DNA from: DASRRB01 sp036732755
GTDB taxonomy: Bacteria > Planctomycetota > B15-G4 > SIAN01
Direction of reading: 5' to 3'
Assembly (NCBI GenBank): GCA_036732755.1
Contig: DAINBU010000004.1
Span: 1-64,000 of the forward strand
Length of the DNA: 64,000 nt
Under the pieces are notes generated by a model that saw only the letters and a program-made list of their open reading frames with translations, was not told the origin of the DNA and did not search any database. The position numbers and the translations under genes are program-made. Below, in pieces: positions 1 through 8,568 of the stretch (its first letter is position 1; each line of letters opens with the position of its first letter).

Positions 1-2207
1 GTCGCTGCACAGGGTGAGCAGCCGCGCGGGTGAGTCCGGCGCGCGCGGCCCGCGCACGAATGCGCGTCGCTCCAGTCGGCCGCGAATTCGTGCGCGACCG
101 CCCACGTCGCGCCGTCGTCGCGCGAGAGCAGCAGCGCGGCGCGCCGCCCCGCGCGCCGCCCGACGAGGTCGGCGTCGACGCTCAAGAGCGCGGCGATCCG
201 TCCGCCGCCGAGCGCGACGAGGTCGCGCACCTGCAGGTCGAGGCGGTCGGGCAGCGGCCGGAATTCGGCCGGCGCGCGCAGCCCCGGATCGCGGCGCAGC
301 AGGCCGTTCCGGTCGAGCAGCTCGCTCCCGAAGTGGATCCACGCGCCGTCGGAGGCGATGGCGGTGAAGCCCGACCACGCGCGCTCGACCACGCGCGCGC
401 GCCCGCCGCCGGCCGGAAATGCGAGCAGCCGCCGGCAGCTCGCGAGGTCGCCCGTCGTGACCAGCACGCGCCCGTCGGCGAGCGCGCGCACCGTGTGCAT
501 GTGGCGCGCGAACGGGAGGCGCAGCCGCGGCCGCAGCGCCGCCGCGGCGTCGGCGGCGCGGTGGACGACGCCGCAGCGCGCGCCGGGGAAGGTGCCGTAC
601 TCGGCGACCCACAGCGAGCCGTCGCGCGCGACGTCGATGCCGTGCTGCCGGACGTAGGCGCGCGGATCGGAGAGGCGCAGCGCCTCTTCGACGACGACTT
701 CGGGAACGACGACCTCGGACGCGCGCGCCGGCGCGCCGGCTCCGCCGATCTGCACGCGCAGCAGCCGTCCGTCCTCGACGAAGGCCGCCGCGAGCCGCCG
801 CGGCGCGACGACCCGCAGCGCCGAGGCGCGCGGCGCCGGCGGCGCGCGCAGCCGCGCGATCGCCCGCGGCGTCGCCTCGCCGGCGCCGGCGCGCAGCAGC
901 TCGCCGTCGCGGACGAGATAGAGCGAGCCGTCGCCCGCGTCGAAGGCCGCCGCCTCGTTGCGCAGGTGCGGCGCGGAGAGCGTCCGCACGCCGGCGGCGC
1001 CGCGCTCGAAGGCGCCGTCGCGCCACGCGAGCCGCGGCAGCGGCGGCGCGAGGACGGTCGGCGCGTCGCGGCGCCGCAGCGACGCCGCGGCCAGGCCGCC
1101 GACGTGGCGGACCGCCCGCCGCGCGAGCTTCACCAGCTCCTGCGCCGGCGCGAGCGGCCGCGCCTTCAGGTGCGGCGCGTGGATGCAGCCCGAACAGAAC
1201 GGCGTCCCGCGTCCGCTCCGGTGCGCCGCGCGCAGCCGCCGGAACGGCGCGCCGTTCCAGATCACGACCGGGTCGTCATAGAGCACGTTGCCGAGGCGGT
1301 GGTCGGTCGGGATGCAGCACGGGTAGACCTCGCCCGTGTACATCACGCTGAAGTTCTGCGCGATGAACCAGCACACGCCGGCGCCCAGGATCGGGTCGGG
1401 GCGTTTCGCCCGTAGCGCCCGCACGCGCACCGGAGGCAGCCCGAACTCGGAGAGGTAGAGGTCGACGCCGGAGCGCCGCGCCGCCTCGCCCGCGCGCTCG
1501 AACGCGGCGCGCACCGCCGCCTCGCCCGGGTGCGTGAACGGGTCCTCTTCGGGCGTCGGCTTCACGGTGTGGAGCAGCCGCTGGAAGACGACGCCGTCGA
1601 AGCCGAGCGCGGCCGCGTGCTCGACGAACTCCGGGAGGTGGCCGACGTTCGAGCGCATCACGACGGCCGACGCCGAGTAGAGCACGTCGTCGGGAGCGGC
1701 GCGCCGCTCCTCCTGGATGGCGCGCAGGTTCTCGTGCACGGCGTCGAAGCGCGCGCCGAGGCGGATGCGCTCGTAGACCTCCGGCACGTGCGAGTCGAGC
1801 GAGACGTTCAGGTGGTCGAAGGCGGTCCGGCCGCGCCGGTAGAGTTCGCGGGTGAGCAGCACGCCGTTCGTCACCGCGTCGATGCGGACCGCGTGGGCGA
1901 GCGCCCGCTCGAGCAGGAAGTCGAAGTCGGCGCCGAGCGGCTCGCCGCCCGACGTGGTGAGGATGAGCTTGCGCGCCGTCGGGAAGAGCTCGTCGGCGAG
2001 GTAGCCGAGGATGCGCCGGTCGAGGCGGTGGGTCCCCTGCGCCAGGTTGCGCGGGCACATGACGCAGCGCAGGTTGCAGAGGTCGGTGTGGTTGAGCGTC
2101 ACCACCTCGGGCAGCGCCCGGAAGGCGACGCGCCCCTGCGCGAGGTCCTCGCGCAGCAACCGGCTGTTCTCCCGCTTCAGGCACTCGAGTCCGGCGGCGT
2201 CGGGCAT
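1..2207 (-). CDS. radical SAM/SPASM-like protein with C-terminal propeller-like half (partial)
   Basis: Start ATG at 2207; the frame stays open to the window edge, so the C-terminus is missing (about 735 residues visible). The radical SAM cluster motif CNLRCVMC (C44, C48, C51) lies in a typical context followed by a GGEPL-type glycine motif. A SPASM-like cysteine set follows: C279, the pair C297-C298 in a VYPCCIPTDHR context, and PFCSGC near 335-340. From about residue 360 the protein changes to short repeated strands (for example DGSLYLVRDGELL, RDGSLWVAEYG, IASDGAWIHFGSELL) that look like beta-propeller blades. Radical SAM/SPASM proteins bind [4Fe-4S] clusters and modify peptides or small molecules; the substrate here is unknown. 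The gene diverges from the OPT transporter across 98 bp. Family confidence is high; propeller assignment is by repeat pattern only. Confidence 0.85.
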   Translation of the reverse strand, partial: MPDAAGLECLKRENSRLLREDLAQGRVAFRALPEVVTLNHTDLCNLRCVMCPRNLAQGTHRLDRRILGYLADELFPTARKLILTTSGGEPLGADFDFLLERALAHAVRIDAVTNGVLLTRELYRRGRTAFDHLNVSLDSHVPEVYERIRLGARFDAVHENLRAIQEERRAAPDDVLYSASAVVMRSNVGHLPEFVEHAAALGFDGVVFQRLLHTVKPTPEEDPFTHPGEAAVRAAFERAGEAARRSGVDLYLSEFGLPPVRVRALRAKRPDPILGAGVCWFIAQNFSVMYTGEVYPCCIPTDHRLGNVLYDDPVVIWNGAPFRRLRAAHRSGRGTPFCSGCIHAPHLKARPLAPAQELVKLARRAVRHVGGLAAASLRRRDAPTVLAPPLPRLAWRDGAFERGAAGVRTLSAPHLRNEAAAFDAGDGSLYLVRDGELLRAGAGEATPRAIARLRAPPAPRASALRVVAPRRLAAAFVEDGRLLRVQIGGAGAPARASEVVVPEVVVEEALRLSDPRAYVRQHGIDVARDGSLWVAEYGTFPGARCGVVHRAADAAAALRPRLRLPFARHMHTVRALADGRVLVTTGDLASCRRLLAFPAGGGRARVVERAWSGFTAIASDGAWIHFGSELLDRNGLLRRDPGLRAPAEFRPLPDRLDLQVRDLVALGGGRIAALLSVDADLVGRRAGRRAALLLSRDDGATWAVAHEFAADWSDAHSCAGRARRTHPRGCSPCAA

Positions 2208-2305
2208 TGCGGCCCTCGCGTGCAGGCTTCCGGCCGCGGCATATAGCGCGTCGCCGGGACGAAACCGTTGATCGGCCCGCGCGGCGCCCGGATGATGCCG
2301 CCCCC

Positions 2306-4894
2306 ATGAACCAGACCAGCGGCAGTGCCTCGCCCGCCGCCGACGCGGCATCGACGTTCAAACCGTACGTCGCGCCCGAGACGCAGATGGTCGAGAGCAC
2401 GCTCGGCGCGATCGTGCTCGGCTCGATCCTCGGGATCGTCTTCGCGGCGGCGTCGGTCTACGCCGGCCTCAAGGTCGGGCTGACGACGTCCGCGTCGATC
2501 CCGATCGGCGTGCTCGCGATCACGATCCTGCGGGCGTTCGGCAGGCCGACCGTCCTCAAGAACAACATCGTCCAGACCACCGGCTCGGCCGGCGAGTCGC
2601 TCGCGGCCGGCGTCGCCTTCACGCTCCCGTCGCTGCTCCTGATGGGCTTCGACATGGACGTGCTGCGCATCACGCTGATCGCGCTGCTCGGCGGGTTCCT
2701 CGGCACGCTGATGATGATCCCGCTGCGCCACGGGCTCATCGTGAAGGAGCACGGCAAGCTGCCCTTCCCCGAAGGAACGGCGTGCGCGCAGGTGCTGATC
2801 GTCGGCGACAAGGGCGGGTCGGGGGCCGGCGCCCTCTTCGGGGGCCTGATCCTGGGCGGCGCCTGGGCCTACCTCGGCCGCATCTGCCGCTTCTTCGGCG
2901 AGGTCCCGACCTGGACGCTCGACACGCTCAAGTGGAACGAGAAGGTCGTCCCGTTCTTCAAGGGCGGCTCGTTCAGCTTCGAGACCAACCCCGTCCTGCT
3001 CGGCACCGGCTTCATCATCGGCTGGCGCACCTCCTTCATCATGCTGGCGGGAGGGATCCTCTCCTTCCTCGTCTTCATCCCGGCCATCAAGTACTTCGGA
3101 CCGGAGATGACGTCGCCGCTGGTGGGCGGCGGGACGATCCGCGCAGCCGACATGACGCCGGGGCAGCTGCGCAACGCCTTCGTCCTCTACATCGGGGCGG
3201 GCGCGGTGGCGGCGGGCGGACTCATCTCGCTCGCGCGCGCGATGCCGACCATCCTCGGGGCGTTCACGCGCGGGCTCGCCGGGCTCAGGGGGAACGGCGG
3301 CCGGATGCCGCTGCGCACCGAGCGCGACCTGCCGATGTCGGTGGTCGCGATCGGCTGCCTCGTCCTGATCCTCGGCATCTGGGCGCCGAACCTCCTCCAG
3401 GGGGCGATCGGGCGCGACATCCTCGGCGTCAACTGGCTCTCCGCGATCCTGATCGTGGTGTTCGGCTTCTTCTTCGTGACCGTCTCGGCGCGCATCACCG
3501 GGGAGATCGGCTCGTCGAGCAACCCGATCTCCGGGATGACGGTCGCGACGCTGCTGATCACCTGCCTCCTCTTCGTGCTGGTCGGGCGCACCGGCATCTC
3601 CAACAAGGAGATGGCGCTCTGCACCGCCGCGATCGTCTGCGTCGCCGCGAGCAACGGCGGCACGACGTCGCAGTGCCTGAAGACGGGCCACCTGCTCGGC
3701 GCGACGCCGCGCGCGCAGCAGATCGCGATCTCGTGGGGCGTGCTGACCAGCGCGGCCGTGATCGGCTTCACGCTCTGGTTCATGAACAACAGCTACACGA
3801 CCTACCACGCGCGCAGCTACCCGGGCTTCGCCGCGACGCAGGCGACGGTCGACTCGATCAATGGGCAGAAGGATCGCGAGGGCGAGCTCGCCTTCGACAA
3901 GGAGCCGCTCGCCTTCCGGAACGTCGACTACCAGCTGCTCTACGTGCGCAAGGACCAGCTCGACCCGGCGGCGCCGGCGGAGCAGCACAAGATCCTGATC
4001 CCGCGCGGCCACTACCTCGTGAAGGACGGCGCGATCGCCTTCTACATGGACCCCGGCGTGTGCGGGACGGAGAAGATCCAGTACGGGCCGGACGGGGTCA
4101 CCAAGGAGCGCGAGATCGAGTCGAAGCTCGACGCGCCCAAGGCGCAGCTGTTCCGCCTCATCATCGACGGCGTGCTGGGCGGCGACCTGCCGTGGGTGCT
4201 CGTCCTGATCGGCGTCTTCATCGCGATCATGATGGAGCTGGTCGGCGCGCCGGCGCTGCCCTTCGCGGTCGGCGCCTACCTCCCGCTCTCGACCTCGACG
4301 TCGATCTTCCTCGGCGGTCTCGCCCGCAAGTGGGCCGACAAGCGGACCCAGCTCACCGAGGCGGAGCAGGAGTCGTCGCCGGGCGTGCTGTTCAGCTCGG
4401 GGCTCATCGCGGGCGGAGCGCTGGTCGGCATCCTCGTCTGCGCCTTGAGCGCGCCGAAGAGCGTGATGCACGATGAAGACGGGAAGCAGCTCGAGGTGAA
4501 GAGCGAGTCGACGCTCCTCACCTACCTCGAGCGCGAGAAGGGCGTCCACCTCGAAGTCGCCCACTCGATCTTCCCGAAGGGCGAGACCCTCGAGCAGTCG
4601 CTCACGCGCTTCCACCTCGACGCGCTGCGCGGCGCCTTCGGCAAGAACTCGCTCGCCATGCCGACGCGGCGCTTCCTCGACACCAACAACGTCTGGGGCC
4701 TCGGCTGCTTCCTGATCCTCGGCGTCTTCCTCTTCGCCGTCGCCGCCCGCAAGCCCAGGCGCGAGCCGCCCACCCCGCTCCCGCCCGCGACCCCGCCGAC
4801 CGGCCCGCCGACTCCGGGCGGACCGATCTCGCCGGGCACCAAGAGCTGGCTCCTGGACGAGCCGACGTCGCCTGAGTCGACCAACCCGATGTAG
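2306..4894 (+). CDS. OPT family oligopeptide transporter
   Basis: An 862-residue polytopic membrane protein starting at ATG 2306 (MNQTSGSASP...). The upstream in-frame extension to 2207 lacks membrane character and runs into the divergent gene, so it was dropped. The first membrane segment is followed by YAGLKVGLTTSASIPIG, a hallmark of the OPT superfamily, and many further hydrophobic segments follow, with GSSSNPISGMT and SNGGTTSQCLKTG in conserved loops. Family members import oligopeptides or metal chelates by secondary transport. A soluble loop of roughly 120 residues (around 540-640) and a proline-rich cytoplasmic tail after the last membrane segment are notable. The next gene starts 6 nt after the stop, suggesting co-transcription. 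The substrate cannot be told from sequence. Confidence 0.93.
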   Translation: MNQTSGSASPAADAASTFKPYVAPETQMVESTLGAIVLGSILGIVFAAASVYAGLKVGLTTSASIPIGVLAITILRAFGRPTVLKNNIVQTTGSAGESLAAGVAFTLPSLLLMGFDMDVLRITLIALLGGFLGTLMMIPLRHGLIVKEHGKLPFPEGTACAQVLIVGDKGGSGAGALFGGLILGGAWAYLGRICRFFGEVPTWTLDTLKWNEKVVPFFKGGSFSFETNPVLLGTGFIIGWRTSFIMLAGGILSFLVFIPAIKYFGPEMTSPLVGGGTIRAADMTPGQLRNAFVLYIGAGAVAAGGLISLARAMPTILGAFTRGLAGLRGNGGRMPLRTERDLPMSVVAIGCLVLILGIWAPNLLQGAIGRDILGVNWLSAILIVVFGFFFVTVSARITGEIGSSSNPISGMTVATLLITCLLFVLVGRTGISNKEMALCTAAIVCVAASNGGTTSQCLKTGHLLGATPRAQQIAISWGVLTSAAVIGFTLWFMNNSYTTYHARSYPGFAATQATVDSINGQKDREGELAFDKEPLAFRNVDYQLLYVRKDQLDPAAPAEQHKILIPRGHYLVKDGAIAFYMDPGVCGTEKIQYGPDGVTKEREIESKLDAPKAQLFRLIIDGVLGGDLPWVLVLIGVFIAIMMELVGAPALPFAVGAYLPLSTSTSIFLGGLARKWADKRTQLTEAEQESSPGVLFSSGLIAGGALVGILVCALSAPKSVMHDEDGKQLEVKSESTLLTYLEREKGVHLEVAHSIFPKGETLEQSLTRFHLDALRGAFGKNSLAMPTRRFLDTNNVWGLGCFLILGVFLFAVAARKPRREPPTPLPPATPPTGPPTPGGPISPGTKSWLLDEPTSPESTNPM

Positions 4895-4899
4895 GACGA

Positions 4900-6840
4900 T
4901 TGCACCGTCGCAAGGTCACGTTCGTCGCGCTGTGGGTCGCCGTCATCGGCGCGGCGGGCGGCGCGCTCCTGCTGATGCGCGACGATGCAAGGAAGCTCGA
5001 GGTCCCGTCGTCGCGGCGGAGCGCGCCGGACTCCGTGGAATCGCGCGCCGCGGCGGCGCCGGAAACGGCCGAACCCGCGGCGGCCGCGAATCTCGCGAAT
5101 GACGCGAATCCCTCCGCTCGTGATCGCGCGCGACCGGACGTCGACGTGCGCCGCGCGGCCGAGCCGGCGCCCGAGGTCGACTTCCTCGGCCTCGTCTTGA
5201 TCCGGAATCCGCCGGAAGGTGCGCCGCCGGAAGAGGGCACGCTGATCCTCCGCTGCGTCGATGCCGCGGCGCCGCCGCGGCGGATCGAGGTCGCGGTGAA
5301 GGAGGGGCGCTTCGCCGGACGCGGGCCGCTCGGCGCGGAGGTCGAGGTCGAGCGGCTCGAGCTCTCGGGGCGCGAGCTCGCGACGCTCGAGCAGCGCTGG
5401 CCGCTCTCCAAGCGCTGGATCGAGATCGCCGCCTCCTGGTCGCCGGCGCGCGTGCTGCACGTCGTCGACTCCGGGACCGGACGCGAGCTCGACGACGTGA
5501 CCGTGCGCTTTGACGCGCATCTCGAAGGCGCGACCTCGATCGCAGTGGGCTTCCCGTTCGCGGCGGGAGCGACGCGGTCGGGCTCGCCCGGTGGACACGC
5601 GTCGCCGCTGCGCTTCTTCGGCGATTCCTCGCGGCTCGATTTCGTCGTCCACGCCGCGGAGCACGGCGACGAGCGGGTCCGCTTCGATGCGTGGGACAAG
5701 GAGCTCACCGTCGCCCTCCGTCCACCGGCGTCCGTCCGCGTGAAGGTCGAGCCGTGGCCGGTCGCCGCCGCGGAGGGTGCATCCGAGCAGCGCCGCGGCC
5801 GGCCCGCGGTCGTCGTCGCGTCCGTCGAGTTCGACGGCGACGAGAGCTTCGGGGCATCCCGCTCGCGCGCCGAGGAGCGGTGGGTCGAGAAGGCGCCGCC
5901 GTCGCTGCGCGCCGCGGCGCGCGCCGCGCTCGATCGCGGGACGTTGCGGCGCGCCGCCGCCTCGACGCCGCTGCGCCACGTCGCTCCGATCGACGCGGAG
6001 GGCGTCGCCCGCTTCGACGACCTCTCCGAAGGATCGTGGGTCGCATGGGTCGACGACGTCGAGCGGGCGTTGCCTCGCGAAGTCACGCTGGTCGACGCCC
6101 ATTCGTTCCGGGCCGTCCGCAGTTTCGAGGACGCGTGGCGTCACGACCCCGTCCCCTTCACCGCCGCCGCCGGCGGGCGGACCGAAGTCGTCCTGCGCGC
6201 GGAAGAACGCCGGCGCGACTCCAGCTCGGTGGTCGTGCACGGGTTCGACGCGCGGACCGGCACGGAGCTCGAGCTGAACCCCGCGGACGTCCGCGTGGTC
6301 GCCGTCGACGGATCCGACCCGGCGGAATTCGGCGTTGTCGTAGTCGAAGGCGGCGGCGCGGCGAAGCCGGCGGACGGCGCGATCCGCGCGACGGCGGGGC
6401 TCGCGCAGGTCTTCGTCGACCTGGGGTCACGACCCGACTACGAGCCCTCCGAGACGATCGTCGAGCTCGCGCCGGGGTCGAACGACGTCCGCGTCGCGCT
6501 CTCGCGCGTCGAGGGCGTCGTCGTCGAGGTCGTCCTGGACGGGGCGGGCGAGTCGGAAGAGGGCGACGGAGCCTGGGCGATCCGTGAATTCCGACTGATC
6601 GGCGGCGGCCAGGATCTCCGTTCCGACCTCGGATGGAGTTCGCCGAACGGCCGACCGACGTGCCTGCGGCACCGATTCCGGCCTCTGCCGCCCGGCCGCT
6701 ACGAGCTGCTCGTGCCCGAGAACCGCGGATTCGACCGCTCCGGCACGATCCCCGTCGAGGTGCGCGCGGGCGAGACGACGGTCGTCGAGCTGCACGGTCC
6801 GCGTTCGCTGCGATACGTCGGCGACGCATCGAGCCGCTGA
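4900..6840 (+). CDS. membrane-anchored hypothetical protein, carboxypeptidase-regulatory-like repeats
   Basis: A 646-residue protein starting at TTG 4900, just after the OPT stop. One N-terminal hydrophobic segment (about residues 6-26, WVAVIGAAGGALLLM) acts as signal anchor, followed by an Ala/Glu-rich low-complexity linker and a long beta-rich extracytoplasmic region. Segments such as LHVVDSGTGRELDDVTVRF and LPPGRYELLVPE resemble the transthyretin-like folds of carboxypeptidase regulatory-like domains. It is a paralogue of the 700-residue protein at 54464-56566: the same order of an RxLHVVD element, a GxYE-V-P-type element near the end, and a C-terminal short strand is seen in both. No catalytic motif was found; a surface or envelope structural role is a guess. 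Confidence 0.75.
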   Translation: MHRRKVTFVALWVAVIGAAGGALLLMRDDARKLEVPSSRRSAPDSVESRAAAAPETAEPAAAANLANDANPSARDRARPDVDVRRAAEPAPEVDFLGLVLIRNPPEGAPPEEGTLILRCVDAAAPPRRIEVAVKEGRFAGRGPLGAEVEVERLELSGRELATLEQRWPLSKRWIEIAASWSPARVLHVVDSGTGRELDDVTVRFDAHLEGATSIAVGFPFAAGATRSGSPGGHASPLRFFGDSSRLDFVVHAAEHGDERVRFDAWDKELTVALRPPASVRVKVEPWPVAAAEGASEQRRGRPAVVVASVEFDGDESFGASRSRAEERWVEKAPPSLRAAARAALDRGTLRRAAASTPLRHVAPIDAEGVARFDDLSEGSWVAWVDDVERALPREVTLVDAHSFRAVRSFEDAWRHDPVPFTAAAGGRTEVVLRAEERRRDSSSVVVHGFDARTGTELELNPADVRVVAVDGSDPAEFGVVVVEGGGAAKPADGAIRATAGLAQVFVDLGSRPDYEPSETIVELAPGSNDVRVALSRVEGVVVEVVLDGAGESEEGDGAWAIREFRLIGGGQDLRSDLGWSSPNGRPTCLRHRFRPLPPGRYELLVPENRGFDRSGTIPVEVRAGETTVVELHGPRSLRYVGDASSR

Positions 6841-6847
6841 GCCCCGC

Positions 6848-6960
6848 TCAGAAGAGCTGGAAGTCGCCGCCCTCGCTCGCGGCGATGCCGTCGCTCGCGC
6901 CGGCGTCGCCGACGAACCGCTGCCGGCAGATAGAGACGTCGGTGCCCGCAATGCGAGGCG
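6848..6960 (-). pseudogene. decayed C-terminal fragment of a secreted-protein module
   Basis: The minus strand here encodes a tail ending DAGASDGIAASEGGDFQLF before a stop at 6848, nearly identical to the last residues of the cytochrome peroxidase at 12923-14539 (VLDAGASDGIAASEGGEFQLF). The DNA matches that gene's 3' end closely for the first 80-110 bp and then loses similarity. The open frame upstream is only about 70 codons and has no recognisable start or domain, so this is read as a 3' remnant of a lost gene. The remainder of the 357-bp stretch 6841-7197 shows nothing else beyond the leader of the downstream sigma factor gene. Confidence 0.6.
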
Positions 6961-7185
6961 CGGGCGCGGCGAGGCGCAGGCCTTCCCCTCGTGCACCCCC
7001 GGACAGCACGGGGCGCGTGGCGGCCCCGCTTCGCTCGATTGCGTTCGGGAACGAATTCACCTCGGGGCGACGGTGGCGGATTGCCCCGGAGCCGACGTGT
7101 AGGGGGAGGATCCATCGGCTTCCCGCCCCGACACATTGCCAGTGGCGGGGGCCGCCCTACGATGGCCGTTCGCATCGGACCGACC

Positions 7186-7190
7186 GGAGG
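7186..7190 (+). promoter_or_regulatory. ribosome binding site GGAGG deciding a GTG start
   Basis: A perfect GGAGG lies 7 nt before GTG 7198. The in-frame ATG at 7162 has no comparable site, so the GTG is preferred as the start of the sigma factor gene. The resulting 199-residue length matches the 195-198 residues of the paralogue at 58965. Confidence 0.65.
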
Positions 7191-7197
7191 CGCGGGT

Positions 7198-7797
7198 GTG
7201 ACGTCCGGAGCCGAGAGCGACCTGATTGCGACGATCGAGCTGGTCACCCTTGCGAGGCAGGGCGACCGCTCCGCGGCGGAGCAATTGTTCCGGCGCTACC
7301 GCCCGCGCCTCGAAGCCTTCCTTTACGCGCGCGTGCCCCTCCGCGCCCGCCACCTCTTCGACACCCAGGACGTGGTGCAGGACGTCTGCGTCAAGATCTT
7401 CGCCGCGCTCGATCGCTTCAAGGCGCACGGCATCGGTTCCTTCTGGTGCTTCGCGCGCTCGGTCGCGCGCAACCACCTGATCGACGCCGCCCGCCGCGGA
7501 GACGCGGTGCACGAGACGGCGATCCATGAGGGGTCGGGCTCCTGCCCGGAGATGGTCGCGCCCGGACCGCCGGAGGTGTCCCAGGGACACGAGGCGGCCG
7601 AGGACTTCGACCGTGCGCTCGAAAAACTCCCCGATCGCGTTCGCACTGCGCTGCTGATGCGTCTTGAACTGGGGATGGAGTGGAGCGTGATCGCGGAGGA
7701 GTGCGACTACCCGTCCCCCGACGCCGCCCGCGTCGCGATCAAGCGGGCGCTGCAGGAGATCGCGAAGGAGATGTCGAGGCATGACGACGGCCGCTGA
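7198..7797 (+). CDS. RNA polymerase ECF-type sigma-70 factor
   Basis: A 199-residue ECF sigma factor. Region 2 shows DTQDVVQDVCVKIFAALDRF and SFWCFARSVARNHLIDAARR; region 4 shows LPDRVRTALLMRLELGMEWS followed by an AARVAIKRALQEIAKEM recognition helix. It should direct RNA polymerase to a small regulon. It is clearly paralogous to the factor at 58965-59552: region 4 in both carries a distinctive WSVIAEECDYPSPDAARVAIKRAL-like stretch in which the usual coiled helix-turn-helix residues are replaced by a proline-containing loop. No anti-sigma gene lies next to it; instead a second sigma factor and a transmembrane kinase follow in the same direction, suggesting kinase-linked control. GTG start chosen from the upstream GGAGG. 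Confidence 0.88.
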   Translation: MTSGAESDLIATIELVTLARQGDRSAAEQLFRRYRPRLEAFLYARVPLRARHLFDTQDVVQDVCVKIFAALDRFKAHGIGSFWCFARSVARNHLIDAARRGDAVHETAIHEGSGSCPEMVAPGPPEVSQGHEAAEDFDRALEKLPDRVRTALLMRLELGMEWSVIAEECDYPSPDAARVAIKRALQEIAKEMSRHDDGR

Positions 7798-7804
7798 GCT
7801 CCCC

Positions 7805-7829
7805 GCCGGAGCGGCCGAGGCGCTCCGGC
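7805..7829 (+). terminator. 9-bp stem-loop between the two sigma genes
   Basis: GCCGGAGCG (7805-7813) pairs perfectly with CGCTCCGGC (7821-7829) around a 7-nt loop, starting 8 nt after the stop of the first sigma gene. There is no T-tract, so it may be an attenuator or mRNA-stabilising hairpin rather than a full terminator. Confidence 0.4.
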
Positions 7830-8007
7830 CGGGATGCACGCGGGCGCGACGCACCCCTCTCCCAGGATTCCGGTGGCGGACGCGCCGGAGAACGTCGTTC
7901 CTGGAGGCGAAGTGGAACCGACCCAAGAGGACACCTTCCTGGAAGTGCTGGCGAGCCCGGCGCATCCCTTCCCGGCACCGTGCGCGTGCAGTCGGTGCCC
8001 GACGCCC

Positions 8008-8568
8008 ATGACGGGCGAGGACGATCCGGTCACCGGATCCCTGGCGGCGTACGAGAGCGGCGACGAGGGCGCGCGCGCGGAGCTGTTCGCGCAGCTCTAC
8101 GACGAGCTCCGTTCGCGGGCGACGCGGCTGGCGCAGAAGCGCGGGCGCAACGAGACGCTCCGCGCGACGGCGATCGTCCACGAGGTCTACCTTCGCCTCG
8201 CCCGCGGCGACGGCCTCGGCTGGCGCGATCGCGCGCACTTCCTCGCCGCAGCCGCGCGCACGATGCGCCACGTGCTGATCGACTACGCGCGCAGACGCGA
8301 GCGCCGGAAGCGGAAGGCCGAAGGCGTCCGCGTCGCCGTCGACGAGATCCTCGACTCCTACGAGGATCGCGCCATCGACCTCGAGGCGCTCGACCGCGCC
8401 CTCGACCGCCTCGCCGGCTTCGACCCGACGATGGCGAAGGTGGTCGAGCTGCGCTTCTTCGGCGGCGCGAGCGTCGAGGAGACGGCGCAGCTCGTCGGGA
8501 TGTCGAAACGCACGCTCGAGCGGCGCTGGGAAGCCGTGCGCGCCTGGCTCCGGAGCGAGATCGGATGA
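8008..8568 (+). CDS. ECF sigma factor, TIGR02999-type
   Basis: From ATG 8008 the protein has 186 residues, the normal length for the TIGR02999-type ECF factors common in Planctomycetes and Acidobacteria. Diagnostic pieces are LYDELRSRATRLAQK, ATAIVHEVYLRLA, FLAAAARTMRHVLIDYAR and, in region 4, VVELRFFGGASVEETAQLVGMSKRTLERRW. The frame is open upstream to 7834, and a GTG at 7912 has GGAGG only 4 nt before it, so a longer N-terminus is possible but would be unusual for the family. The stop overlaps the start of the kinase gene as ATGA (8565-8568), so sigma factor and kinase are translationally coupled; in this family the adjacent kinase is commonly the presumed regulator. Confidence 0.9.
   Translation: MTGEDDPVTGSLAAYESGDEGARAELFAQLYDELRSRATRLAQKRGRNETLRATAIVHEVYLRLARGDGLGWRDRAHFLAAAARTMRHVLIDYARRRERRKRKAEGVRVAVDEILDSYEDRAIDLEALDRALDRLAGFDPTMAKVVELRFFGGASVEETAQLVGMSKRTLERRWEAVRAWLRSEIG

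Noticed and set aside
2177..4615. Minus-strand frame of 800 codons over the OPT gene
   Set aside because: Antisense shadow of a clear OPT transporter.
7162..7197. ATG start for the first sigma factor
   Set aside because: No ribosome binding site, and it would lengthen the protein beyond its paralogue; GTG 7198 has a perfect GGAGG.
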